Below, in pieces: positions 52,300 through 63,781 of a DNA stretch of 64,000 nt. Source of the stretch: Pseudoalteromonas marina (GTDB lineage: Bacteria > Pseudomonadota > Gammaproteobacteria > Enterobacterales > Alteromonadaceae); contig NZ_AHCB03000007.1 in NCBI RefSeq assembly GCF_000238335.3, positions 124,001 to 188,000 on the forward strand. Direction: 5' to 3'. The position numbers were made by a program, and so were the translations under genes. The notes under the pieces are model-generated. The model was given only the letters and a program-made list of their open reading frames with translations, made no database searches and was not told where the DNA came from. Positions within the stretch are counted from its first letter, which is position 1. Each line of letters starts with the position of its first letter.

Positions 52300-53835
52300 T
52301 TAGTCAGCTTGCGGACGCATATGCGGGAATAAAATAACATCTTTAATTGTAGATGAGTCAGTAAACAACATTACTAATCGGTCAATACCAATACCCTCAC
52401 CAGCAGTAGGTGGTAAACCGTACTCTAGTGCGCGTATGTAATCTTCATCGTAATGCATTGCCTCATCATCGCCTGCGTCTTTTTCTTCAACTTGGCGAGT
52501 AAAGCGTTCTGCTTGGTCTTGTGCATCGTTAAGCTCCGAGAAACCATTTGCAAGCTCACGTCCGCCAACAAAAAATTCAAAGCGGTCGGTAACAAATGCA
52601 TTGTCGTCGTTACGACGTGCAAGCGGCGACACTTCCCATGGGTAACCTGTAATAAATGTAGGTTGGATAAGCATGTGCTCAGCCGTTTCTTCAAATATTT
52701 CACATAAAAACTTGCCTGGGCCCCAAACACAGTTTTCAGGAATTTTAACGTGCACTTGTTTCGCGTACGCTTTTAATTCTTCAAAGTGATTTTCTGGGTC
52801 ATTAAATACCGCAGCATCAAACTCAGGGTTATATTTTAAGATAGCATCAGCCATGCTTAGGCGCTCAAACGGCTTACCAAAGTCGTACTCTACTGAGTCG
52901 ATTACTTCGCCGTTTTCATCTTTCGTTGTATTAACAACAATTGGGCTGCCTAAAACGTTTGTTGCAACGGTGCGTAGCATGTCTTCGGTGATGTTCATCA
53001 GGTCGATGTAATCGGCGTATGCTTGGTAGAACTCAATCATAGTGAATTCTGGGTTGTGACGCGTTGATAACCCTTCGTTACGGAAGTTACGGTTAATTTC
53101 AAATACGCGGTCAAAACCACCTACCACTAAACGCTTAAGGTAAAGCTCTGGCGCAATACGTAAATACATGTCGATATCAAGCGCGTTATGATGAGTCACA
53201 AATGGACGCGCAGATGCACCGCCAGGAATAACCTGCAGCATTGGCGTTTCTACTTCCATAAAGTCACGATCTGCTAAGAAACGACGAATACCTTCAACTA
53301 CTTGTGAACGGATACGGAACGTTTCGCGCGTTGCTTCGTTAGTAATTAAATCAACATAACGTTGGCGGTATTTTGTTTCTTGGTCTGAAAGGCCATGAAA
53401 TTTTTCTGGTAATGGGCGTAGTGACTTAGTAAGTAATTCGTACTCGGCCATATCTACGTATAAATCGCCTTTGCCTGATTTATTAAGTGGACCTTTAACA
53501 CCGATAATATCGCCAATATCAAGCTGACCATATTTTGCTTTTAAGTCTTTTTGTACGTCTTTTGATGCGTAAACTTGTACTCGGCCTTTCATATCTTGAA
53601 TAGACATAAATGGACCACGCTTAGCAAGAATACGACCAGCAATTGATACTACGTGCTGTAGCTCAATTAATTCTTCTTTTGTTTTATCACCAAACTCAGC
53701 TTGCAAATCAGCCGTGTAATGTTCACGACGGAATTGGTTTGGATGACCGTTGGCTGGGCAATTTTCGCGAATAGCATCTAACTTGCCGCGACGCTCAGCG
53801 ATTAACTTGTTTTCGTCTTGGATTTTATCAGTCAT
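52300..53835 (-). CDS. lysS: Lysyl-tRNA synthetase (class II)
   Basis: 511 aa. An N-terminal OB-fold anticodon-binding domain (about 60-150, [18 protein letters not shown]) precedes the class II core: motif 2 [20 protein letters not shown] and motif 3 [13 protein letters not shown]. The length matches the family. It follows prfB by 26 bp, as in E. coli, so the two are probably one transcript ending at the terminator at 52252-52279. Confidence 0.98.
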   Translation of the reverse strand: MTDKIQDENKLIAERRGKLDAIRENCPANGHPNQFRREHYTADLQAEFGDKTKEELIELQHVVSIAGRILAKRGPFMSIQDMKGRVQVYASKDVQKDLKAKYGQLDIGDIIGVKGPLNKSGKGDLYVDMAEYELLTKSLRPLPEKFHGLSDQETKYRQRYVDLITNEATRETFRIRSQVVEGIRRFLADRDFMEVETPMLQVIPGGASARPFVTHHNALDIDMYLRIAPELYLKRLVVGGFDRVFEINRNFRNEGLSTRHNPEFTMIEFYQAYADYIDLMNITEDMLRTVATNVLGSPIVVNTTKDENGEVIDSVEYDFGKPFERLSMADAILKYNPEFDAAVFNDPENHFEELKAYAKQVHVKIPENCVWGPGKFLCEIFEETAEHMLIQPTFITGYPWEVSPLARRNDDNAFVTDRFEFFVGGRELANGFSELNDAQDQAERFTRQVEEKDAGDDEAMHYDEDYIRALEYGLPPTAGEGIGIDRLVMLFTDSSTIKDVILFPHMRPQAD

Positions 53836-53861
53836 TTTTTAGCTCTTTATTAGCTTGGTGG

Positions 53862-54960
53862 TTATAGGCCAGATTTAAGGCTGGCTTCAATAAATTTGTC
53901 TAGGTTACCGTCAAGTACCGATTGGGTATTGCGGTTTTCAACGCCGGTGCGTAAATCTTTAATACGCGAGTCATCAAGAACGTATGAACGAATTTGACTG
54001 CCCCAACCAATATCTGATTTTGCATCTTCTTGCGTTTGTTTTTCAGCATTTTGCTGCTGTAGCTCAAGCTCAAATAATTTAGCTTTTAATTGCTTCATTG
54101 CTTGGGCTTTATTTTTATGCTGCGAACGCTCGTTTTGACATTGCACTACCGTGTTTGTAGGCACGTGAGTAATACGTACTGCCGATTCGGTGGTGTTAAC
54201 GTGCTGACCACCTGCGCCCGATGCACGGTACACGTCTATACGTAAGTCAGACGGATTAATATCAATTTCAATGTTGTCGTCTATCTCTGGGTATACAAAC
54301 GCAGAGGCAAACGATGTATGACGACGGCCACTTGAGTCAAATGGGCTTTTACGAACTAAACGGTGTACGCCTGTTTCTGTACGTAACCAACCGTAAGCGT
54401 ATTCACCAACAAAGCGAACTGTTGCGCCTTTTATTCCGGCCACATCGCCATCGGTTGCTTCTACTAGCTCAACTTTAAAGCCTTTTGCTTCGCCCCAGCG
54501 TAGGTACATGCGAAGTAACATGTTACACCAGTCTTGAGCTTCAGTGCCGCCTGAACCTGATTGTAAATCAAGGTATGCATCATTTGCGTCGTGAGTGCCC
54601 GAAAACATTCGACGAAACTCTAAACCTTCTAATTGCTCGTTTAGGCCTTCAAGCTCTGCATTTGCTTCGTCAAAGGTGTCTTCGTCTTCCGCTTCTATTG
54701 CAAGCTCAAGCAAACCTTCAACGTCATCAGCGCCAGCAACTAAGTTGTCGATTGTTTCAACAACCGCCTCTAATGCTGACTTTTCACGGCCAAGTGCCTG
54801 TGCGCGTTCAGGTTCATTCCATACAGCTGAATCTTCAAGTTCGGCGTTAACTTCTTCTAGGCGCTCTTGTTTAAGAGCGTAGTCAAAGGTACCCCCGAAG
54901 CAGTTCAGTACGATCGCGAATTTCCTTGATTTGATTAATCACAGGATTCACTTCAAACAT
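53862..54960 (-). CDS. prfB: Peptide chain release factor 2 with programmed +1 frameshift
   Basis: 365 aa, the E. coli length, made by joining two frames. Frame 1 runs from ATG 54960 ([20 protein letters not shown]) to codon 25 (CTT, 54888-54886), where the next codon is TGA at 54885-54883. Skipping one base restores GAC-TAC and continues to 53862. The slip site CTT-TGA-C and the upstream GGGGG Shine-Dalgarno-like element match the autoregulatory site of RF2. The release motif is [16 protein letters not shown] (GGQ intact). The ATG at 54960 is chosen over 54966 because GGAG is 8 nt upstream. Confidence 0.97.
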
Positions 54961-55104
54961 GTACATTACTCCAAAATGGCTAGATTATTACGGCCCGACT
55001 TGAGGAATATCCGCAATAAATTATCGTCAAATGATAAAAACGCCCGATTTTAACAAAAAATCGCGCGCTTTATTAGCCTTTTATGCATGTATTGTGCATA
55101 TTTT

Positions 55105-56826
55105 TTAGTGCACTTTTTCAAGCTCTCGTACAATTAGCTGCAAGCTAAATTTACCTCTAAACTCGTTTATATCAAGTTGATAAGCCACTTTAACAAAGCG
55201 TGCTTCGGTATCTGGCCACTCTTTTACGTCTATACCAAAAGCAATAGCGTCAACTAATCGCCCTGATTGATGTTTAAGCACCAGTTTTAAATGCTTTTCA
55301 CCAACAATACGTTGCTGAATTAATTCAAAGGTATGTTCAAACACAGGCTCTGGAAATTGCTGCCCCCATGGGCCTGATTGCTTTAATAATTGGGCAAACT
55401 CCATGGTAAAGCAGTCGTTTGGCAGCTCGCCGTCGGTAAATACAATACAACGCTTACTTTCTTCGCTTAATTGCGCACTTACTGCGGCATCAAACGCGTT
55501 TTTAAAGTCGTTAAAATTTTGCTCGTCTATGCTTAAACCCGCAGCCATTGCGTGGCCACCAAACTTATTTATTAAATGGGGCGTGGCGGTATTTAACCCT
55601 TCGAGTAGGTCACGCATATGTAGCCCTTCAATAGAGCGGCACGAGCCTTTAATTTCGCCATTTTCACCACCGGCAAAAATAACGGTTGGGCGGTGGTACT
55701 TTTCTTTTAAACGGCCAGCCAAAATACCAATTACGCCTTGGTGCCAGTCATCTTGAAACAAACAAATAGCATCAGGAATGTTATCGTCGGTAAAGGCAAG
55801 CCTATCAAGCACGGCTTGTGCTTCAGCTTGCATACCTTGCTCTATTTCACGCCTTGCATGGTTTAAGCTGTCGAGTTCGCTTGCGATACGCCTTGCTTGG
55901 TTTATATCGTTACTCAGTAAACACGCTATGCCCAAACTCATGTCGTTTAGTCGCCCTGCTGCGTTTAAACGTGGCGCAAGTGAAAAACCAAAATCGCTGG
56001 CGCTTAAACGCGCTGCATTTCTGTTGGCCACTTCAATAAGTGCTGTAATACCTGGGCGTGTTTTACCACTGCGAATACGCGCTAAGCCTTGGTGTACTAA
56101 TGTTCGGTTATTTGCATCAAGTGCAACTACATCAGCGACTGTACCCAGTGCAACTATGTCTAATAAGTTTGCTAAGTTAGGCGGTGTTTGTTGCGTAAAG
56201 TAACCTTGTTCGCGCATTAGGCTTCTTAGTGCAATTAATAAGTAAAACGCAACGCCTACACCAGCAATAGACTTTGACGGAAAGTTACATTCGTGTCTGT
56301 TTGGATTTACAATGGCATCGGCATTGGGAAGCTGTTCACCTTGTAAATGGTGATCTGTAACCAACACTTTTATACCTACCGATTTTAAAATATCAATACC
56401 GGCAATACAGGATATACCGTTATCTACGGTGATCACTAAATCGGGCTTTATTTGTACTATTTGTTCGGCCAGCGCGGGGCTTAAGCCATAACCTAAGCTA
56501 AAGCGGTCTGGAATGAGGTAATCTAAATTTTGAAAACCAAACATTTGCAACCCCTGCATTAAGGTTGCAGTACTGGTTGCGCCATCGGCATCAAAGTCGC
56601 CCACAATTAAAATGTGACTTTGCGCCTTAAGCGCATCGACTAGTAATGCACTTGCTTTGTCGATGTCTTTAAACAATTTATAATCGTGAAGCGTAGCAAC
56701 ACCGTTATCGAGCTCTTGGGCATCAACCACACGACGAGTCGCGTAAATTTGTTTTATTACCGGATGCAAATGACTCGGTAAGTGCGAGTCGTTAACGTTT
56801 TCGCGCGCAATGATCAGTTTTTTCAT
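55105..56826 (-). CDS. recJ: Single-stranded-DNA exonuclease RecJ
   Basis: 573 aa 5'-3' ssDNA exonuclease of recombination and mismatch repair. DHH-family motifs are intact: DFDADGATSTA, ITVDNGIS, VTDHHLQGEQLP and the DHHA1-like NKFGGHAMAAGLSI. A C-terminal OB domain follows. It is upstream of prfB and downstream of dsbC in the conserved xerD-dsbC-recJ-prfB-lysS block. Confidence 0.97.
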   Translation of the reverse strand: MKKLIIARENVNDSHLPSHLHPVIKQIYATRRVVDAQELDNGVATLHDYKLFKDIDKASALLVDALKAQSHILIVGDFDADGATSTATLMQGLQMFGFQNLDYLIPDRFSLGYGLSPALAEQIVQIKPDLVITVDNGISCIAGIDILKSVGIKVLVTDHHLQGEQLPNADAIVNPNRHECNFPSKSIAGVGVAFYLLIALRSLMREQGYFTQQTPPNLANLLDIVALGTVADVVALDANNRTLVHQGLARIRSGKTRPGITALIEVANRNAARLSASDFGFSLAPRLNAAGRLNDMSLGIACLLSNDINQARRIASELDSLNHARREIEQGMQAEAQAVLDRLAFTDDNIPDAICLFQDDWHQGVIGILAGRLKEKYHRPTVIFAGGENGEIKGSCRSIEGLHMRDLLEGLNTATPHLINKFGGHAMAAGLSIDEQNFNDFKNAFDAAVSAQLSEESKRCIVFTDGELPNDCFTMEFAQLLKQSGPWGQQFPEPVFEHTFELIQQRIVGEKHLKLVLKHQSGRLVDAIAFGIDVKEWPDTEARFVKVAYQLDINEFRGKFSLQLIVRELEKVH

Positions 56827-56863
56827 GCAGTTTTTTTAACTTATTAAATCGTATTAAAAAGAC

Positions 56864-56888
56864 AAAAAAAGGCCATTAAGGCCTTTTT
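56864..56888 (-). terminator. Intrinsic terminator between dsbC and recJ
   Basis: Minus strand AAAGGCC-TTAAT-GGCCTTT plus T-run, 20 bp after the dsbC stop; recJ-prfB-lysS would then need a promoter of its own. Confidence 0.88.
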
Positions 56889-56906
56889 GTAAACGTAAAC
56901 ACGTTA

Positions 56907-57635
56907 TTAAGATGCTTTATTAGCATCTAACGCTGCTTTTAATGCAGCAGCAGGTTGGTAACCTGGGATCATTGTGCCATCGTCTAAAATAATGGCTGGC
57001 GTGCCACTAATACCAAAGCTTTGGCCTAGCTGGTAGTGTTCAGCAATGGGTGCACTACAACCTGCAACTGCCGTGGTACTCTCACCAGCTTTAGCTTCTG
57101 TTAACGCCTCTTGCTGATCTTTTGCACACCATACATTCATTAAATCTGCATAGCCTGAACCTTGTAGGCCACCACGGGGAAACGCTAAGTACTTAACGGT
57201 AATACCCGCATCAAGTAAATCGTTTAGCTCACGGTGTAATTTACGACAATAACCACAGCTAATATCGGTAAATACAGTGATGCTGTGTTTTTCGTTTGGT
57301 GCTTTGTACACAATCATCGACTCTTCGTATTCTGTAATACCTTCAGCACGTACGCTATTTAAAGCTTGTTCTGTTAGGTTATTACGGTTGTCTAAATCGA
57401 TTAACGTGCCTTGCATTAAAAACTGGCCGTCTGGGCTTGCGTATAACACGCCTTTGTTTGTAATTAGCTCTTTTAAACCAGCTACTGGGCTTGGATTTAT
57501 TTGCTTAACCGTAACGCCAAGTGCCGCAAACTTAGTAACAATAGGATCATTAGCATTTGGCGTTACTGCAACGTCATTTGCCAATGCACTCATACTTGTG
57601 CACAACATGGCACCTGCTAACATTAATTTTTTCAT
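56907..57635 (-). CDS. dsbC: Thiol:disulfide isomerase DsbC
   Basis: 242 aa periplasmic dimeric disulfide isomerase. A signal peptide (residues 1-19, ending SALA) is followed by an N-terminal dimerisation domain (VTKFAALGVTVKQINPSPVAGL) and a thioredoxin-fold domain with active site CGYC (TDISCGYCRKLHREL) and cis-Pro loop SGTPAIILDDG. A second structural Cys pair (WCAKDQQ...GCSAP) is present as in E. coli DsbC. Confidence 0.97.
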   Translation of the reverse strand: MKKLMLAGAMLCTSMSALANDVAVTPNANDPIVTKFAALGVTVKQINPSPVAGLKELITNKGVLYASPDGQFLMQGTLIDLDNRNNLTEQALNSVRAEGITEYEESMIVYKAPNEKHSITVFTDISCGYCRKLHRELNDLLDAGITVKYLAFPRGGLQGSGYADLMNVWCAKDQQEALTEAKAGESTTAVAGCSAPIAEHYQLGQSFGISGTPAIILDDGTMIPGYQPAAALKAALDANKAS

Positions 57636-57697
57636 AACTTCTCTCTATCCTAAAAATACTTAATATATTGACCGGCTTAATACTATTTAATTTCAAA

Positions 57698-58582
57698 TTA
57701 AGCGCGCGGATGATGCTGCGCGTGTACCGATTTTAACCGTTCATTAGCAACATGAGTATAAATTTGCGTTGTTGATAGGTCGCTGTGTCCCAGCATCATT
57801 TGCACAACACGTAAATCGGCCCCGTGATTTAATAAATGCGTAGCAAATGCATGGCGCAATGTGTGGGGTGATAATGGCGATTCAACCGATGCCAAAATAG
57901 CATAGTGTTTGATTCTATGCCAAAAGGTTTGTCGAGTCATGCCTACACCACGTTTTGACGGGAATACAAAGTCGGTGGCGTGTTTGATCATTTGTGCGCG
58001 GCCCACTTTTAAAAAAAGCTCAAGCCAATGCATGGCTTCTTCGCCCAGCGGCACTAAACGTTCTTTGTTGCCTTTACCTTTTACAAACACAACCGCTTGG
58101 CGTAAGTTAATTTGCTCCATACGTAGCCCAACCAACTCACTGACACGCAGGCCTGTGGCATAAAGCAATTCAAGCATGGCTTTGTCTCGTAACCCCATGG
58201 GTTCTTCAGTATTGGGGGCGTTAAGAAGCGCTTCTACTTCAGCTTCAGAAAGTGTTTTAGGTAAAGATTGCCCCGCTTTGGGTTGGGCAATATTTAGCAT
58301 TGGTGTGTCGGTAATCATTTTTTCACGCACAAAGTACTGATAAAACCGTTTTAGCGCACTGATACTTCTCGCTGTACTGCGCGGCTTTAGGCCTAAATCA
58401 ACCCGATGCGCTAAGTAGCTTTCAATGTCGTGCCCTGTTACCGTCATTAAGTTTTCGCCTTTTAAAAACTGGCAAAACTTATCTAAATCGCTTCGGTAAG
58501 CACTTAATGTGTTTTCGCTTACACCTTGCTCTAAATAAAGGCTATCTAAAAAGGTTTCTAGGTAGTCGCTATTGGTGCTCAT
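57698..58582 (-). CDS. xerD: Site-specific tyrosine recombinase XerD
   Basis: 294 aa from ATG 58582. It resolves chromosome dimers at dif together with XerC under FtsK control. The SAM-like core-binding domain ([20 protein letters not shown]) and the catalytic domain with Arg in [24 protein letters not shown] and Tyr in STTQIYTHV are all intact. I chose 58582 because it leaves eight residues before the core, as in E. coli XerD; a GTG at 58624 would add 14 residues. Confidence 0.95.
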   Translation of the reverse strand: MSTNSDYLETFLDSLYLEQGVSENTLSAYRSDLDKFCQFLKGENLMTVTGHDIESYLAHRVDLGLKPRSTARSISALKRFYQYFVREKMITDTPMLNIAQPKAGQSLPKTLSEAEVEALLNAPNTEEPMGLRDKAMLELLYATGLRVSELVGLRMEQINLRQAVVFVKGKGNKERLVPLGEEAMHWLELFLKVGRAQMIKHATDFVFPSKRGVGMTRQTFWHRIKHYAILASVESPLSPHTLRHAFATHLLNHGADLRVVQMMLGHSDLSTTQIYTHVANERLKSVHAQHHPRA

Positions 58583-58718
58583 ACTGCTTTTATTTTCTGA
58601 AAAATCGTCAGATAGCGTTGTCACATTATGCTCTCATGCTTTGCTAAGGTATCAATTAAAAATACCTTACGGTAAACTTGAGCCTATCATATCAGGCAAT
58701 TACACAGTGATAAATACG

Positions 58719-59240
58719 ATGCAAATTGGTTTATTTTTTGGCTCTACTACGTGCTACACCGAAATGGCAGCAGAAAAAATACGTGACCTTATTGGTGACG
58801 ATATAGTTAGCCTTCACAATATTAAAGACGAACCACTAAAAAATGCAGAGCAGTACGACTTTATCATCTTTGGTATTTCAACATGGGACTTTGGCGAAAT
58901 ACAAGAAGACTGGGAGTCTAAATGGGACGACATAAAAGACGTAAACCTAAATGGTAAAACCATTGCTTTATTTGGCATGGGCGACCAACAAGGTTACGGA
59001 CAGTGGTTTCAAGACGCTCTAGGTATGCTGCACGACGAAATAAACACACAAACATTTACACAACTTGGCTTTTGGCCGAACGACAGCAGCTATGAATTTG
59101 AAGCCTCAAAGGCACTCACCCCAGATGGCAAACAGTTTGTAGGGCTCGCCCTTGACGAAGACAGCCAATATGAGCTGAGCGATGAGCGCATAGCCAGCTG
59201 GGTTGAGCAAGTAATGACCGAGTACGGCGAAACGCTTTAA
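58719..59240 (+). CDS. fldB: Flavodoxin FldB
   Basis: 173 aa FMN-binding electron carrier. The FMN phosphate loop is [16 protein letters not shown], followed by [19 protein letters not shown] and [17 protein letters not shown] with the isoalloxazine-flanking aromatics. Sequence and position next to xerD point to the FldB paralogue rather than FldA. The start at 58719 is set by the FldB N-terminus; upstream in-frame codons lead back into xerD antisense. Confidence 0.95.
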   Translation: MQIGLFFGSTTCYTEMAAEKIRDLIGDDIVSLHNIKDEPLKNAEQYDFIIFGISTWDFGEIQEDWESKWDDIKDVNLNGKTIALFGMGDQQGYGQWFQDALGMLHDEINTQTFTQLGFWPNDSSYEFEASKALTPDGKQFVGLALDEDSQYELSDERIASWVEQVMTEYGETL

Positions 59241-59310
59241 CTGCTTGAGAGCACTACTTGCCGCGCTATAAAACCGCGATTTAACACATTACCAATATTA
59301 TTTGTGGTAA

Positions 59311-59346
59311 AAAGCCAAACACGCTTAGGTGTTTGGCTTTAGTTTT
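59311..59346. terminator. Bidirectional intrinsic terminator
   Basis: AAAGCCAAACAC-GCTTAG-GTGTTTGGCTTT, a perfect 12-bp stem between the convergent fldB and amylase genes. Confidence 0.92.
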
Positions 59347-59376
59347 AATGCGCAACGCTAAATTTAACGAATAAGT

Positions 59377-61386
59377 TTAAAAGTTACGAATATCTACATT
59401 TGAGCTATTAAATTCAAACATATTTATTTTTCCACATTGTGCCACATGGTTAGTGCTGGCAAAGGGTGTATTGGCTTGGTTTATATCGCTTTCCCAGCCT
59501 TGGCCATTTTTAACAAATGCTTTTACCTCAAACCACCCATTTACTGCTTTGCTGCAATCCATGTCTACATCCAGCATCCAATAGTGTTCGCCCCAAATAT
59601 TAAGCGGCGTAACGCCAAAGCCGTCATTAGTCACTGTTTTTTGGGCACCATATGTACTTGGCCACACGTTTGTAGTCCAATCGGCTGCGGTACCTTCTGC
59701 CTGGGCGCTTTGCCCGCTTTCAATACCGTACCAATCTAGATAGTTATCGTTTACTTTCCATGGGCTTGTAGTGGCATTTTTTAAATTGTTATGACGAATA
59801 GGCATCGCACATTCCATATTAGTTGTTTGACAGTTTCTACCTAAATTTGTATTTGCATAGGTATGATCTATTCCGCCGCGTACAAACATGTCTTGCCCAC
59901 TTTGAGTTTGTGCGTTAATAAAAATGACGGTACGCTGCCAATCACCACTCGGATTTGAAGTCGAACCTTGTGATAACTTAGCGTTTTTATGAATTGCCAT
60001 CGCATCCCAAGGCGCCACATTTAAATTAATAGTGCCGTTACTATTAACTGTAATAACCTCACCGCTACAACTTTTAGCATCGCCCGATAATTCACCTTTT
60101 AATACATTACAATATTGGCCAGGCGCCATGTCTGTTTGCACAGTGGCATTGAGCGCTGCGTCTTCTTTGTTAATGGCCATATGACCTGAGCTACCGCGGC
60201 CAAATGAAATCTGATTATTAGTGTTATCCCACCAATTTGTCACAGCCCAGTTGTCGGCGGTGTTATTTCTAAAATCGACGCCACCCGCTATGTATGACCA
60301 ACGATGCTCACATTTCCAATTGCTTGCAAAACATTCTAAATTACCGCTGTTATGAACGGGAACACTCGGCCCGCCCGCATCGGTATCACCATGGAAATCG
60401 TAACTCGACATTACTTTTGGATAGCCATACGGATACGCCAACATAAATACGTTAGCTAGGTCGTATAAGCGGCCATCTTCAAAGGTAATTACGTTACCCG
60501 CACCACCATGCCCCCGCTGATTATCATGATTATCTACAAATACGACCGCTGACGAGCTTGGCATAAAGCCCCACCCTTCACCAAAATTACTTAACCATGC
60601 AAGCGAGCCGTTTCTAAATGTATTACCGAGTTGTGTACTGTATTTAAACTCGGTAACTAGCCCTGTACCTAAATACTCAGAGGCATCAACGGCTTCTGTT
60701 CCCTGATCAATCACTTCATGAAACACTAACGGCGAGCCATTTATTTTAGCCATAAGGCTTTGAATATCGCTAGCTGCTACGTGTTTAGCCGCATCAAATC
60801 TAAAACCTTTTACTCCAATAGCCTGAAGGTCGTTAATATAAGCAGCGAGAGTATTTTGCACGTAATTTGAAGACGTATTCAAATCAGCAAGTCCTACTAA
60901 CTCGCAGTTTTGAACGCGGTAACGATTATTACCGTAATCTTCTGGATTTATACTACAGCTTTCATGAAAGTCTTGTGGGCTATAAATTGGGTATTGTTTA
61001 TTACCAAACGTGCTACCCGCAACGCCATTACCACTGCCAGCCGCCATGTGATTAATTAAGGTATCTACATAAATATCGACCCCTGCACTTTTACAACGGT
61101 TAACCATATCTACAAACTGCGTTCGGTTACCGCCTCGGCTTTGCAGTTGGTAGCTCACAGGTTGATAGCGAGTCCACCATTGGTTGCCTGTAATATGCTC
61201 GTTAGGCGGAGACACTTGTACAGCAGCATACCCTTTTGGCCCTAAAAACTGCTCGCATTCTTGTGCAACATCGGGCCAACTCCATTCAAATAAATGAACA
61301 AACGTAGTGGGTGCAGCAGCTGCAAGATTAGGCAAAAGCAAACCTAGGCTTAAACCGGCGGTGGTGACCATTTTATTCAGCTTCAT
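59377..61386 (-). CDS. amy: Secreted chloride-dependent alpha-amylase with C-terminal propeptide
   Basis: 669 aa, the precursor length I recall for the cold-active P. haloplanktis alpha-amylase. Signal peptide of 24 residues, GH13 catalytic core, then a C-terminal region of about 190 residues that in the homologue is a removable secretion helper. Catalytic residues in precursor numbering are Asp198 (GFRFDAAKH), Glu224 (FHEVID) and Asp288 (FVDNHDNQ); removing 24 residues gives the published 174, 200 and 264. Arg in GFRFD and Asn in VDNHD belong to the chloride site. ATG 61386 is chosen; GGAA precedes it. Confidence 0.96.
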   Translation of the reverse strand: MKLNKMVTTAGLSLGLLLPNLAAAAPTTFVHLFEWSWPDVAQECEQFLGPKGYAAVQVSPPNEHITGNQWWTRYQPVSYQLQSRGGNRTQFVDMVNRCKSAGVDIYVDTLINHMAAGSGNGVAGSTFGNKQYPIYSPQDFHESCSINPEDYGNNRYRVQNCELVGLADLNTSSNYVQNTLAAYINDLQAIGVKGFRFDAAKHVAASDIQSLMAKINGSPLVFHEVIDQGTEAVDASEYLGTGLVTEFKYSTQLGNTFRNGSLAWLSNFGEGWGFMPSSSAVVFVDNHDNQRGHGGAGNVITFEDGRLYDLANVFMLAYPYGYPKVMSSYDFHGDTDAGGPSVPVHNSGNLECFASNWKCEHRWSYIAGGVDFRNNTADNWAVTNWWDNTNNQISFGRGSSGHMAINKEDAALNATVQTDMAPGQYCNVLKGELSGDAKSCSGEVITVNSNGTINLNVAPWDAMAIHKNAKLSQGSTSNPSGDWQRTVIFINAQTQSGQDMFVRGGIDHTYANTNLGRNCQTTNMECAMPIRHNNLKNATTSPWKVNDNYLDWYGIESGQSAQAEGTAADWTTNVWPSTYGAQKTVTNDGFGVTPLNIWGEHYWMLDVDMDCSKAVNGWFEVKAFVKNGQGWESDINQANTPFASTNHVAQCGKINMFEFNSSNVDIRNF

Positions 61387-61537
61387 AGTGTGTGTTTCCA
61401 AATGTTGGCGGGCTAAACAACATGCCCAACGTTATTTACAAGTGGTTAACACTAGTCCTGAGATTGATTAAATAACAACTGAATACGTATGCATTATGGG
61501 TAAACTATCCTTTATTATTAGATAATACCCCTCACAA

Positions 61538-62239
61538 TTACGCCATCTTTAAATAAAATGCCTTACACAAAGTAATGTAATCAGTAGTGTAATTATTGTT
61601 TAACTCTCTAATGCATAGCGTTGAATTGTCGGTTTGTGATTCTAGATAACTAAACGTCATTAAACTGCGGCTTATGGGTTTGCTAGGTGTCGCTTTTACT
61701 TGGCAATGTGCATTTAAATAAAGCCCTTTTTGAGTAGCAAGCTCAATAAATACTAAAGCCTCAGTGTTTGGCAGTATTAAACTAAACCGTGACTGTGAAT
61801 GGCTAAGCCGCTTAAACGCGTTAATTAGCTCCTCAAAGCCCAAACCATCGGTGTGACGCGCAGTGTTTCGGGCGGCATTATTGCCTTTTAAACTGTGATT
61901 AAAGTAAGGCGGATTAGAAATGATGACATCAAAGGGAGCGTCACTATTAAAGCTTTGAATAGTTTGATGCTTAATAGCTATATTGGGCCACGGACTATTT
62001 GCTACGTTTTGTAATGCTTGATTGTATGCGTTTTCATCTATTTCAACCGCAGTAATACTCAATGCTGGCCTGCGCTGTTTACACATTAACGCCAATAATC
62101 CCGTGCCTGTACCAATGTCTAGTAACGAGTTTGCACCAGCTAAGTTTGCCCACGCACCAAGCAAAATGCCGTCGGTTGAAACCTTCATTGCGCAGATGTC
62201 GTGTTCAACCTTAAATTGTTTAAATGCAAAACCAGACAT
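61538..62239 (-). CDS. yfiC: tRNA1(Val) (adenine-37-N6)-methyltransferase
   Basis: 233 aa (TrmN6). The SAM motif is LLDIGTGTGLLALMC and the N6-adenine catalytic motif NPPYFNHSLKG. It modifies A37 of tRNA-Val (family knowledge). It is divergent from srmB with a 75-bp shared upstream region, the same pairing as in E. coli. Confidence 0.95.
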   Translation of the reverse strand: MSGFAFKQFKVEHDICAMKVSTDGILLGAWANLAGANSLLDIGTGTGLLALMCKQRRPALSITAVEIDENAYNQALQNVANSPWPNIAIKHQTIQSFNSDAPFDVIISNPPYFNHSLKGNNAARNTARHTDGLGFEELINAFKRLSHSQSRFSLILPNTEALVFIELATQKGLYLNAHCQVKATPSKPISRSLMTFSYLESQTDNSTLCIRELNNNYTTDYITLCKAFYLKMA

Positions 62240-62314
62240 TTTTTCACCTTTTCATTCACCAAGCGCAGCATAGCGCGTATAATCAAGGTAATTGTCCACT
62301 ATTTTAGACACTCT

Positions 62315-63541
62315 ATGCAATTTTCTGAATTTGATCTTGATACCAAATTACTCGATGCCATTGATAAAATGGGCTACGAGAAGCCAACCAGTATTCAACA
62401 ACAAGCTATTCCTGAAGCTCTTCAGGGACGTGATATTTTAGCGTCTGCGCCAACTGGCACAGGTAAAACAGCGGCATTTTTAATTCCTGCGATTCAATAC
62501 TTATTGGATTTTCCGCGCCGTGAACCTGGTTTTGCCCGCGTATTAATTATGACGCCAACACGTGAGCTGGCTTATCAAATTCATGAGCAATGTGAGTTAC
62601 TAGCCAAACGTACGCACCTAAAAATTGGTGTCGTGACCGGCGGTATTAACTACGGAACGCATAAAGAAATTTTTGAAAAAAATAACGACGTGTTAATTGC
62701 CACTCCAGGGCGATTAATGGAATACCTTGAAACTGAAAACTTTCATGCTGAACATGTCGAAATGCTTATTATTGATGAAGCCGACCGTATGCTAGACATG
62801 GGTTTCAAAAAAGAAATGAGCCGTATTTGTGACGAAGCTAAAAATCGCCGTCAGTGCTTTTTATTCTCAGCAACCCTTGAGGGTGACAGCGTAGAGCGAT
62901 TTGCAGAAACCACATTAAACGATCCAGCTTTGTTAGAAGCTGAGTCGTCTCGTAAAGAAAAAGCTAAAATTCACCAGTGGGTTCATCTTGCTGATGATTA
63001 CCACCATAAACTCGAGCTTTTAGTCAACACCCTTAACGGCCCAGACGTGAGTAAAGCCATTGTATTTGTTAAAACCCGTGAACGTTTAGAAACTCTCATT
63101 GGTGAATTAACTAATAACGGTGTAAAAGCCGCTTGGCTGCGAGGTGAAATGCCACAAGACAAGCGCATGAAAGCAATGGAAAACTTTCATAGTGGCCGCA
63201 CTAAAATATTAATTGCAACAGATGTAGCTGCTCGCGGTATTGACGTATCTGACATTAGCCACGTTATTAACTTTGATATGCCACGTACCGCCGACGTATA
63301 TGTTCACCGTATTGGCCGTACTGGTCGTGCAGGTAAAAAAGGCATCGCTATTTCATTAGTTGAAGCGCATGATATTGGTATTTTGTACAAAGTAGAACGC
63401 TACATTGAACAGAAGCTTAAACGCCGTGTAATTAAAGGCATTGAGCCTCAGCATAAAGAGGCTAAGCCACCGGTTAAAAAGCGCAAAGATCCGGTAAAAA
63501 TGAAAGCAAAGAAAAAAGCGAAAGTTAAAAAGAAAAAGTAA
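62315..63541 (+). CDS. srmB: DEAD-box RNA helicase SrmB
   Basis: 408 aa. Q motif (FDLDTKLLDAIDKMGYEKPT), Walker A SAPTGTGKTAAF, DEAD box IIDEADRMLDMGF, SAT, and HRIGRTGRAG are all intact. The C-terminal tail is lysine-rich (KKRKDPVKMKAKKKAKVKKK). SrmB helps early 50S ribosomal subunit assembly. The start at 62315 follows from the family N-terminus MQFSEFDL; the frame upstream overlaps yfiC and is not used. Confidence 0.95.
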   Translation: MQFSEFDLDTKLLDAIDKMGYEKPTSIQQQAIPEALQGRDILASAPTGTGKTAAFLIPAIQYLLDFPRREPGFARVLIMTPTRELAYQIHEQCELLAKRTHLKIGVVTGGINYGTHKEIFEKNNDVLIATPGRLMEYLETENFHAEHVEMLIIDEADRMLDMGFKKEMSRICDEAKNRRQCFLFSATLEGDSVERFAETTLNDPALLEAESSRKEKAKIHQWVHLADDYHHKLELLVNTLNGPDVSKAIVFVKTRERLETLIGELTNNGVKAAWLRGEMPQDKRMKAMENFHSGRTKILIATDVAARGIDVSDISHVINFDMPRTADVYVHRIGRTGRAGKKGIAISLVEAHDIGILYKVERYIEQKLKRRVIKGIEPQHKEAKPPVKKRKDPVKMKAKKKAKVKKKK

Positions 63542-63556
63542 CTTAGCATATTTACC

Positions 63557-63580
63557 AAAGCCGGCGTATGCCGGCTTTTT
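63557..63580 (+). terminator. Intrinsic terminator of srmB
   Basis: AAAGCCGGC-GTAT-GCCGGCTTT followed by T-run. Confidence 0.93.
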
Positions 63581-63781
63581 AATGCGTGTAACATATGTAA
63601 CCGGTGCATGTAACACCTACCCATTTAAATGTAATTATTGCCCACCTGAATTCCCACTTAATAAAATAACCTTATATTTCAATAAATTAAAACTGGCACT
63701 GAACTTGTAATATTAAACACAGAATAGCCAGAATATTTAATGGTTTGGCTAAATTTTTAATTGATATAAAAGGATTGAGTT

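Noticed and set aside
53862..54713. prfB as a truncated 283-aa protein
   Set aside because: The missing N-terminus is present upstream in two frames joined by the standard RF2 frameshift, so the gene is full length.
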